Below are positions 1 to 6,388 of a stretch of DNA of 64,000 nt, piece by piece (the first letter of the stretch is position 1; each line of letters opens with the position of its first letter). This DNA comes from Streptomyces sp. NBC_00234 (lineage in GTDB: Bacteria; Actinomycetota; Actinomycetes; Streptomycetales; Streptomycetaceae), in the NCBI RefSeq assembly GCF_036195325.1, contig NZ_CP108101.1, forward strand, positions 4,278,001-4,342,000, in the 5' to 3' direction. The notes beneath the pieces were generated by a model that saw only the letters and a program-made list of their open reading frames with translations, did not search any database and had not been told where the DNA came from. The position numbers and the translations under genes were made by a program.

Positions 1-368
1 TGGTCGAGGAGACCTCGCGCGTCTTCCGGGCCCGGGTCGTCAACCCCAAGTGGATCGAGGCGATGCGCCGCCACGGGTACAAGGGGGCCTTCGAACTGGC
101 CGCCACCGTCGACTACCTCTTCGGGTACGACGCGACGACGGGCGTCGTCGCCGACTGGATGTACGACAAGCTCACCGAGACGTACGTCCTGGACCCGACG
201 AACCGCGAGTTCCTCCAGCAGGCCAACCCCTGGGCGCTGCACGGCATCGCGGAGCGCCTCCTGGAGGCCGAGTCGCGCGGGATGTGGGCCAAGCCCGACC
301 CCGCGGTCCTCGACGCCCTGCGCAAGGTCTTCCTGGAGACGGAAGGCGACCTGGAGGGCGAGGACTGA
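1..368 (+). CDS. cobN: cobaltochelatase subunit CobN, C-terminal end (5' truncated by the window)
   Basis: This is the last ~121 codons of a CobN/magnesium-chelatase H-type protein, read in the frame that starts at base 3. Visible family features are the stretch NPKWIEAMRRHGYKGAFE, the following DYLFGYDATTG segment and the terminal helix with NPWALHGIAERLLEA, all typical of the extreme C-terminus of the ~1200-residue CobN. CobN is the large subunit of the ATP-dependent, cytoplasmic complex that inserts cobalt into hydrogenobyrinate a,c-diamide during aerobic cobalamin synthesis. The gene runs convergently into the lysyl oxidase gene and stops 30 bp before a hairpin. Only the end is visible, so other CobN/BchH-like paralogues cannot be excluded. 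Confidence 0.88.
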   Translation, partial: VEETSRVFRARVVNPKWIEAMRRHGYKGAFELAATVDYLFGYDATTGVVADWMYDKLTETYVLDPTNREFLQQANPWALHGIAERLLEAESRGMWAKPDPAVLDALRKVFLETEGDLEGED

Positions 369-397
369 GACCGGCGCCCGGCGCCGAGCACGCGTAC

Positions 398-428
398 GGC
401 CCCTGGGAACCGTCGGTTCCCAGGGGCC
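398..428. terminator. bidirectional terminator hairpin
   Basis: Perfect 13-bp inverted repeat (GGCCCCTGGGAAC and its complement) around a 5-base loop. It lies between the convergent ends of cobN and the lysyl oxidase gene. Confidence 0.7.
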
Positions 429-467
429 GCCGCATGCCGTGCGTGCCGTGCTCGTGGTGGAGCAGGG

Positions 468-2156
468 TCAGTTGGCGTTCACCAGGTCGTGCGCGGGCAC
501 CTTCACCGTGCGTGCGCCCGGCGTGCCGCCCAGGATCACCTTGCGCAGGGCGCTGTTGTTCTTGAGGTTGGTCTCCTTGAGCCGCTTCTCCGGGTTGGCC
601 AGCACCTGGATGTAGTAGGTGCCGTTCGCGAGACCGGTGATGTCGAAGGACTGGCCGGGCAGGTCCTGCGTGTAGGTGTCGCCGGATCCCACGTCGAGGA
701 CCTCACGCACGGAGATCGAGTTCTCCTGGCCGCACGCGGTCGAGAGGTCGGTGTTGTCCGGGTGCCAGTTGGCGTTCTTCACCGTGTAGTCGACGGCGTC
801 GGTGTTGGCCAGGCAGAACGCCTCCTTGCCGCTGCGCACCGTCTCCTTCTTGTCGGCCTTGAGCAGCCGATAGCTGGCGAAGTCGGTGAAGTGCCAGTGC
901 TCGTGGCCCGGGCGGGGGTCCCACTCCATGGTGCCGGTGGGCGTGTAGCCGACCTGCTTGCCCTTGGCGTCGTAGAAGTACTGGTAGGCGTCCATCAGCT
1001 TCTTGCCCGGGGAGCGGAAGCCGTCCACCACGAGCTGCGCGGGGCCGGCGTTCCACACGTTGGCGCTGAAGGCGAGGTAGTCCTTGCCCTTCACGTTCTG
1101 CTCGCCGTCGCTGACCGTGATGCCGTAGGCCGGCAGCGAGCGGAGGTCCGGCTTGGGGACGTCCGGGACGCTCGCCTTGCCCTTCGGCCGCGCCGCGTTG
1201 GGCGCGACGGCGGGAGCCTTCCTGGAACCGTCCGTCTGCCCGGGGGCGTCACCCATGGCCGACGCCCGCAGCGCGCTCTTCTTGAGCGACCAGGGGAGAG
1301 CCGGCGGTGCGGGGGTGTGGGGTCCGTGACCCACGTTGTACGAGGGACCGGCGCCGCTCGTCGCGGAAGCGGGGGCCGGTGAGCGCATCGCACCGTGACC
1401 GGCGTGCCCGGCCATGGGGGACGCGCCGCTCCGCAGGCCCTCCGAGCCGCCCTCCTCATAGCTGCGCTCGCGGACCGTCACCTTGATGGTCCGGGGCTGG
1501 TCGGCGATGCCGAAGAGGTCGCGGTACTTCTTGGTCACGGAGACCTTGGCGGTGTACTTGCCGGGCTTCAGGTCGACCGGAGCGCCGTAGTAGCCCGCGT
1601 ACGTGTTGGACGCCCAGCCGTTCTCGACGCCCCACACCGAGCCCAGGGTGAACGGGTTGACGGGGCAGCTCTCCGGGTACTTCGACGTGGACGGGGCGTC
1701 GGGACGTACCCGCCCGGAGGCGTTGTTCGGGCAGAAGGCTTCCGTCCGGTTCGCCACGGCCTTGCCGGCCGCGTCGGTGATGACGATCCTGGCGAAGCCC
1801 GGGAGCCCCGCGAAGTCCTTCACCACGCCGCGGGGAAGAGTCTTGGTCCGGGTCTTCTTCCCCTCGCGGATGATCTGGGTGGCGACGACCGGGTCCTTGT
1901 ACGACTTACGGGTCACCTTGAGCTCGAAGGGCCCGTTCTCGGCGGTGACGTACGTACCGAGGTCCAGATAGACGCCGGGGTCTTCCTTCCACGAGTCGAG
2001 AGTCACCGACGTGGAGGCCGCGATGAGGCTGAGCTTCGGCGTGGTCGACGCCTTCTCGGCTTCGGGCGCGGCTGCCACGACTCCGGCGGTCACGGTGATG
2101 GCCGCGGCTGCGGCCATCGTCGAGCGCCACAGACGGGTCTGGCGGGATGTGGTCAT
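468..2156 (-). CDS. secreted lysyl oxidase-like protein
   Basis: 562-residue exported protein. The start chosen is MTTSRQTRLWR: it gives a normal signal peptide (basic n-region, then an Ala/Val-rich core to about residue 37) and has GGAG upstream. The C-terminal ~210 residues resemble the lysyl oxidase family (PF01186). The copper-ligand cluster is seen as GHEHWHF near residues 416-422, followed by a Cys-containing segment (AFCLAN, then TACGQEN) and a CARDB-like end (VLANPEKRLKETNLKNNS). The middle is a Gly/Pro/His-rich linker. Known lysyl oxidases oxidise peptidyl-lysine to allysine with a copper and quinone cofactor. In streptomycetes such proteins probably act in the cell envelope; the substrate here is unknown. 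Confidence 0.8.
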   Translation of the reverse strand: MTTSRQTRLWRSTMAAAAAITVTAGVVAAAPEAEKASTTPKLSLIAASTSVTLDSWKEDPGVYLDLGTYVTAENGPFELKVTRKSYKDPVVATQIIREGKKTRTKTLPRGVVKDFAGLPGFARIVITDAAGKAVANRTEAFCPNNASGRVRPDAPSTSKYPESCPVNPFTLGSVWGVENGWASNTYAGYYGAPVDLKPGKYTAKVSVTKKYRDLFGIADQPRTIKVTVRERSYEEGGSEGLRSGASPMAGHAGHGAMRSPAPASATSGAGPSYNVGHGPHTPAPPALPWSLKKSALRASAMGDAPGQTDGSRKAPAVAPNAARPKGKASVPDVPKPDLRSLPAYGITVSDGEQNVKGKDYLAFSANVWNAGPAQLVVDGFRSPGKKLMDAYQYFYDAKGKQVGYTPTGTMEWDPRPGHEHWHFTDFASYRLLKADKKETVRSGKEAFCLANTDAVDYTVKNANWHPDNTDLSTACGQENSISVREVLDVGSGDTYTQDLPGQSFDITGLANGTYYIQVLANPEKRLKETNLKNNSALRKVILGGTPGARTVKVPAHDLVNAN

Positions 2157-2434
2157 TTTCCCCGTACTCCGTTTCTTGCACGGATTCCGCATACCTGCTG
2201 GGAGCGGAACTGTTTCCCCGGCTGTGGAGAGTCGGCGAACGGCATCAGAGGTTGTCTGCGGACCCAGGAGTCACCCATCGTTGGCCGAAAAGCGAAGCGA
2301 ATACGTGGGATCAAGCCGTAGTGCGGCGGTTTCCGAGGTGCGGGGTGCTCGGGTGTAGTAATGCGGACCTGTGGCCGCCGTCGCTCCACCGCGTCGACGG
2401 TCAAGTGCGTCGTGCCAGAGCGAGGTCGGGCAGC

Positions 2435-3328
2435 TCACCGCGGCCTCCGGGGTGAGCCCGCGAGGTGGACGCGAAGGAGCCTGGCCACTTCCTGGGCGGC
2501 CTCCTCCGGAATCCAGTGGCCGATACCGGCCAGGGTGCGGAAGGTGTACGGGCCGGTCACGAACCTGCGCGTGAGCTCGGCGCCCGTGCGGCCCAGCGCG
2601 GGGTCGCGGTCGCTCCGCACGAACAGGGTCGGGACGGCGACCTTGGCCAGACGGCCCGGAGGGTTGAACGGCATGGCCCGGTACCAGTTGAGGGCCGGGG
2701 TGAGGGCGCCCGAGTTCACCAGGAAGTCCATGTCCCTGAGGAGGCGTGCCTCGGTCTGGCCGGCAGCCATCCGCCGCGCGGCGGGGCGGGGCCCGGCGGC
2801 CGGGTTGATGCGGCGTACGAACAGCTCGGGCAGCCAGGGGAGTTGGATGAAGAACATGTACCAGGACATCAGGAGCTGACGGCTGGTGAAGAGGGCCCGC
2901 ATGAAGGCGGCGGGATGGGGGACGGACAGGGCGGTCAGGGTGGCGACCGTGTCCGGCCGGGTGGCGGCGAGTGTCCAGGCGACCGCGGCGCCCCAGTCGT
3001 GCCCGACGACGTGCACCTTGCCGTCGCCGGGTTCGGCCGCCTCGATGAGGGCGAGCACGTCCTCGGTGAGATGGGACAGGCGATAGGCGAACCTGCCGCG
3101 CGGCCGGGCCCGGGCCGAGTAGCCGCGTTGGGTGGGCGCCAAGGTGCGGTACCCCGAGGTGTGCAGCAGCGGTGCGAGCAGGTCCCAGGAGCTCGCCGTC
3201 TGAGGAAACCCGTGCAGGAGCACCACGACGTCCCCGTCGAGCGGACCCTGGTCGACGACGTCGAACACCAGGCCGCCGCGCTCGAAGGACGTGAGCCGGC
3301 GCCCGCCGGTGCCGCGTCCCGCCGTCAT
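2435..3328 (-). CDS. alpha/beta hydrolase (epoxide hydrolase-like)
   Basis: 297 residues with the full alpha/beta-hydrolase signature of the epoxide hydrolase/haloalkane dehalogenase branch: oxyanion loop HGFPQT (~39-44), nucleophile Asp111 in GHDWG, acid in RSDRDP (~238-243) and His271 in GIGHW. An Asp nucleophile rather than Ser argues for an epoxide hydrolase-type ester intermediate. The ATG overlaps the stop codon of the upstream carotenoid oxygenase remnant (ATGA), so the two were a coupled operon, plausibly acting on carotenoid cleavage products or related lipophilic substrates. Because the partner has lost its 5' end and probably its promoter, expression of this intact gene is uncertain. 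Confidence 0.82.
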   Translation of the reverse strand: MTAGRGTGGRRLTSFERGGLVFDVVDQGPLDGDVVVLLHGFPQTASSWDLLAPLLHTSGYRTLAPTQRGYSARARPRGRFAYRLSHLTEDVLALIEAAEPGDGKVHVVGHDWGAAVAWTLAATRPDTVATLTALSVPHPAAFMRALFTSRQLLMSWYMFFIQLPWLPELFVRRINPAAGPRPAARRMAAGQTEARLLRDMDFLVNSGALTPALNWYRAMPFNPPGRLAKVAVPTLFVRSDRDPALGRTGAELTRRFVTGPYTFRTLAGIGHWIPEEAAQEVARLLRVHLAGSPRRPR

Positions 3329-3975
3329 GAGTGGATCCACTGGCCGTGGAAGGTGTAGCCGAGGCTTTCGGGGACGGGCAGCGTGCAGACAGGTCCGTCG
3401 GCGACGGACTCGGCGTCGAAGACGACGATGTTCGTGTTTCCGGGGGCGAGGTCGGTCTCGTACGCGATGAGCCAGCCCTGCTCGTCGAGCCGGCCGCGGT
3501 CGCGGGGGACGAAGAGGGGCTCGCCGACCAGATGGCCGGGGCCGTAGTCGTGGAGGTCGGCCTCACCGCGCTCGGTGTCGTAGCGCGCGACCGCCGAGAA
3601 CGCCACGCCCGCTGTGGCGTCGCCGCCGGCGGCGCCGTAGACATTGCGGTGGGCGGTGGTGGAGCGGCGGGGGTCGATGGTGGGCCACTCGAGGGGCAGC
3701 CCGTGGAGCTGGTGGGCCTCGACCGTGCCGGAGGCGCCGACGCGGTAGCGCCACAGGCGGCCGACGGGGAAGCAGGACGGGTCGGTGAGATGGCTCAGGC
3801 TGGAGATGGCCTCGTGCATGACGGTCCAGGACCGGAAGCGGACCAGATCGAAGAAGATGTCGTCGCCGTCGTCGTAGGCACCGGCGAAGTGCCACTGGAA
3901 CCACGGATCGGCTTCGACGGTACGGACCGGGCCACCGTCCCGGGGGACGAGCAGGATGCGGGTGGGGGCGCCGAG
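3325..3975 (-). pseudogene. carotenoid oxygenase (RPE65/lignostilbene dioxygenase family), N-terminus deleted
   Basis: About 215 C-terminal residues of a carotenoid cleavage oxygenase. The family pattern is clear: TRILLVPRDG, then FQWHFAGAYDDGD carrying an iron-ligand His, a following DLVRF segment, PRDRGRLDEQGWLIAYETD, and the terminal TFHGQWIHS with the last iron-ligand His. Family members are 450-500 residues with four His ligands, so more than half the protein, including other ligands, is missing. Homology stops near base 3975. The open frame upstream is only the antisense shadow of the TetR gene that abuts it head to head. The fragment is therefore very unlikely to be active. Confidence 0.75.
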
Positions 3976-3978
3976 GCG

Positions 3979-4518
3979 GTGACCGTCCGCGAGGTGGCCC
4001 GCAGGGCGGGCGTCTCCCCTTCGGCACCCTTCCGGCACTTCTCCGACCGGGCCGCACTGCTGGCCGCGGTCGCCGAGGCCGTCGCGATGGATTTCGGTGC
4101 GATCCAGATGGCGGCGGTGGAATCGGCCGACTCCATCCCGTTCCGGGCCCTGGGCACCGCGTTCGTGCAGTACGCACTGGACCACCCGCACCGGTTCGCG
4201 CTCCTGCGAGGCGCCCTCTTCGGCGCGACCAGGACACCGGCCCTGGAGGAGGGGCACCGCGCCTTCACCGGCGGAATCGTCGAGCTGGTCATTGCCGGAC
4301 AGCGGCGCGGCGAACTGCGGCAGGCCGATCCCGAACTGATCAGAATCGCCGCTCAGGCAGTGTCCTACGGCCTCTCGCAGATGTTCGTCGACGGCTACCT
4401 CGACGCTTCACGGGCCGACGTACTGATCAACCAGGTCGTCGACCTGTTCGGCCTGGGCGTACTCGCGCCCGACAGCGACGCCCGCGCATACGAGGGCGGG
4501 GGCGACGAAGCCTCCTGA
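3979..4518 (+). pseudogene. TetR-family regulator lacking the first DNA-binding helix
   Basis: From VTVREVARRAGVSPSAPFRH onward this is a clear TetR N-terminal domain: the helix-turn-helix, then FSDRAALLAAVAEA, then a typical all-helical ligand domain to the end (about 179 residues). The usual first ~20-25 residues (helix 1, of the type RxxILDAALELF) are absent. The sequence before the remaining HTH is instead the end of the opposing carotenoid oxygenase fragment. A GTG at 3979 could still start translation, but without helix 1 DNA binding is doubtful. It probably once controlled the divergent oxygenase/hydrolase operon, and both promoters would have lain in the deleted piece. Confidence 0.72.
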
Positions 4519-4668
4519 TTCCCGAATGAGCCTCTACGGCTGACCTGGGAAAGTCGACCCGCCTCCCTCTCCGTCTGCCGCTCCCGGTGCCGGTCGTCAT
4601 CGACCTGGCCGAGCCGGTCAAGCCGCTCGGCGTGTGCGTCGCCTGCAATGACGGTGCCGAGTCGGGGC

Positions 4669-4830
4669 TCAGAGGCCGTCCAGCACGTTGTTGACCAGGT
4701 CCACGACCCGGTACTTCACCTGGTGCCACCGGTTGCAGTACCGCTTCGGCCGCCACCAACGGCCCTGCTTGATCGGCCGCTTGCACCACTTGCACGGCTT
4801 CCGCCGCAGCGTGACGTCCAGTCCCCCCAT
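4669..4830 (-). CDS. small putative zinc-binding protein (53 aa)
   Basis: Unlisted short gene read directly from the minus strand. It begins MGGLDVTLRRKPCKWCKRP, preceded by AAGG seven bases before the ATG. Cys13, Cys16, Cys32 and His36 form a C-x2-C-x15-C-x3-H arrangement suited to one zinc ion, with many Lys, Arg and Trp residues between. That composition suggests nucleic-acid binding. I do not recognise the family. It lies 185 bp left of the island's left repeat, in the gap between the truncated TetR gene and the island, and may be a remnant cargo gene or a genuine chromosomal small protein. Confidence 0.55.
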   Translation of the reverse strand: MGGLDVTLRRKPCKWCKRPIKQGRWWRPKRYCNRWHQVKYRVVDLVNNVLDGL

Positions 4831-4866
4831 GCCGCGACCTTAGCGGCACTCCGTAAAGGGAAGATC

Positions 4867-4980
4867 ATGGATTCATGGCCCGCACCGGCCCCGTCGTCCG
4901 ACTCCCGGACGGCACCTGTCGGTGTCCTCACCGCGGTCGCCGCGAACCTCGCGCTGCTCGCGTTCTTCGCCGCCGCCTGA
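4867..4980 (+). CDS. possible 37-aa membrane peptide
   Basis: ATG with AAGGGAAG just upstream encodes MDSWPAPAPSSDSRTAP followed by one hydrophobic stretch (VGVLTAVAANLALLAFFAAA) that ends at the stop codon. Size and layout fit a single-span small membrane protein, but an ORF this short is weak evidence. It ends 34 bp before the 118-bp repeat. Confidence 0.3.
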   Translation: MDSWPAPAPSSDSRTAPVGVLTAVAANLALLAFFAAA

Positions 4981-5014
4981 CCCAACCCCTGCGCCAGCAC
5001 AGCAAGGGCTGAGG

Positions 5015-5132
5015 CAACGTCGAAGGGCCCCGCAGCAAGCTGCGGGGCCCTTCGACGTATTGCCCGGTGAGAGCAATGGCGGAGGATACGAGATTCGAAC
5101 TCGTGAGGGGTTGCCCCCAACACGCTTTCCAA
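5015..5132. repeat. left attachment-site repeat (attL) of the tRNA-Ser island
   Basis: Perfect 118-bp direct copy of 19398-19515. It contains the downstream terminator of tRNA-Ser (hairpin 5018-5057, 19-bp perfect arms) and a tRNA-Ser 3' fragment (5077-5132, nucleotides 33 to CCA on the minus strand). Identity begins at the base next to the anticodon and stops exactly where the intact tRNA gene continues on the right side. That is the expected footprint of site-specific integration by a tyrosine recombinase into a tRNA gene. Confidence 0.88.
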
Positions 5133-5228
5133 ATGTTCGTCTGGGGGTTCGGCGGAGATCGTAGGTGTCTCGACCTGCGGCGGAGTGGTCGGGACTACTC
5201 CGTCTGGACGGGTCTGGACGGGGGTGAA

Positions 5229-5248
5229 TGCAACCAGTACTGCAACCG
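5229..5248. promoter_or_regulatory. putative integrase arm-type sites, left
   Basis: TGCAACCA at 5229 and TGCAACCG at 5241, 12 bp apart in the same orientation. The same paired octamer with the same 12-bp spacing occurs just inside the right repeat (19377 and 19389). Both pairs lie ~95-140 bp from the presumed crossover at the tRNA anticodon edge, as arm sites of lambda-type integrases do. Confidence 0.5.
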
Positions 5249-5437
5249 CCGAGCAGGTCTGCCGTGGACCACGCTAAATGCGCGCCGCGTGTTGTGTCAC
5301 GGAGGGGCATGGCCATGACTCCGTTGTGCACAAGGGGATGGTTTCCTGCGTGGCCGTTCCCCGTGCTGACGAAGATGCGCCGAGGCAGTGGGCCACAGGG
5401 GAACGACGTAGCACCCCGGTCGGCCGAAGCCGGTCGA

Positions 5438-5484
5438 GGCGCTGCACCCGACTCGAACCCACAACCAGCGGATTAAAAGTCCTG
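5438..5484 (-). repeat. tRNA-Lys(UUU)-like 3' half, cryptic attachment remnant
   Basis: Read on the minus strand, this contains the anticodon-loop-like string GACTTTTAATCCGC, a variable region and GGGTTCGAGTC, in the spacing of the 3' half of a tRNA-Lys. The 5' half is absent, and the T-arm and acceptor pairing are degenerate. It may be an old attP/attB trace of another element rather than a gene. Confidence 0.35.
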
Positions 5485-5893
5485 GCGGGGTCCTGCCGGG
5501 ACTTCCGTCAGCTTCCGCACTGTTCCAGAAACGCCTGGTCGGAGGCGTGAAACATCCCGGCAAGTCCAGAACCGTGCGCGTCGTGCCAGCACGTCCGCTC
5601 ACGCATCGCTCACGCATCCAGGTCCCCGGTGACGAGGGCCAGGTCAGAATGTCCAGGGGCTCAGGGTGAGACAAGAGCATTATGACGAAGGCTCGATGGC
5701 ACTTGGGCCGAGTAGGCGATGCCCAGGCTCCACTTGCTGCCACACCACTCCGGGTACGTGCTCACGATCGCCCGCAACTTGGTTGGGGGAGGTCCTGCGG
5801 TACGTACCGGTCCGGCACATGTGTCTCGGCAACTCGGGCCGCTCAGCGACCTTGTTGGCCTATGCTGATGGCCGGTCAGACGGGTGGGGGGCG

Positions 5894-6379
5894 ATGGCAG
5901 CGCCGGATGAGACGAGGCCAGAAGCAAGGACCGAGCGACACGAGTTCGCGCTAGAACGGTACCGGTACATTCTGCAGCAGATCCATGCAGTGAATGAGAA
6001 CGCGCACCGCTTCCTTGCGATCTATCAGACGCTTGCTACCACTCTGGTCGGCGCGACTCTTGCGCTCTTTGTTGGGTACCGCAACTGGGGGGTGGCACCA
6101 GCCACCGCCCGGGGTGGAGTGATTGGGCTACTGACCCTCACTACGGTGGTCGCCGCATTCACTGTCACGCTGATAGTGGTGGGTGCCTTCGCCTGGCTCG
6201 ACTACCGCAACGAAGAGTGCGACATCACCGATGAGATGGTCGGGCCGGGCTTTCGTAAGCGCCCACGTCCAGGCAACCTCACGCGTTGGTACGAAACTTA
6301 CGTGCTGTTGTTCATCGCCGTCTCGGTGATCACTATGTGGGTGCTTGCCGGATTCTTTATTCTGCCGGCAATGAGGTGA
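5894..6379 (+). CDS. small multi-span membrane protein of the HSP90-like ATPase operon
   Basis: 161 residues, ATG preceded by a GGGGGG run. A polar N-terminal helix (HEFALERYRYILQQIHAVNE) is followed by hydrophobic segments around residues 43-60, 70-98 and 138-158. This gives about three membrane spans with a charged loop (DYRNEECDITDEMVGPGF) between the second and third. I do not recognise a named family. The gene ends 9 bp before the GTG of the HD/HSP90-like ATPase gene and is almost certainly co-transcribed with it. A membrane partner beside a large sensor-like ATPase is a common layout in phage-defence operons, so a role as membrane effector or anchor is an inference. GC content is visibly lower than in flanking core genes. 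Confidence 0.7.
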   Translation: MAAPDETRPEARTERHEFALERYRYILQQIHAVNENAHRFLAIYQTLATTLVGATLALFVGYRNWGVAPATARGGVIGLLTLTTVVAAFTVTLIVVGAFAWLDYRNEECDITDEMVGPGFRKRPRPGNLTRWYETYVLLFIAVSVITMWVLAGFFILPAMR

Positions 6380-6388
6380 CCGTTCCCA

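Larger units (their letters stand above)
5133..5893. other. gene-poor left end of the island
   Basis: No convincing gene in 760 bp. It holds a pair of TGCAACC boxes (5229-5248) and a tRNA-Lys-like fragment (5438-5484). The last ~150 bp probably carry the promoter of the membrane protein/HSP90-like operon. Open frames here lack family features and good ribosome sites. Confidence 0.6.

Noticed and set aside
3975..4257. N-terminal part of the carotenoid oxygenase reading frame
   Set aside because: This part of the open frame is antisense to the TetR domain and has no oxygenase features.
5077..5132. A second functional tRNA-Ser gene at the left repeat
   Set aside because: Only nucleotides 33-88 are present; the 5' half, D-arm and half the acceptor stem are missing.
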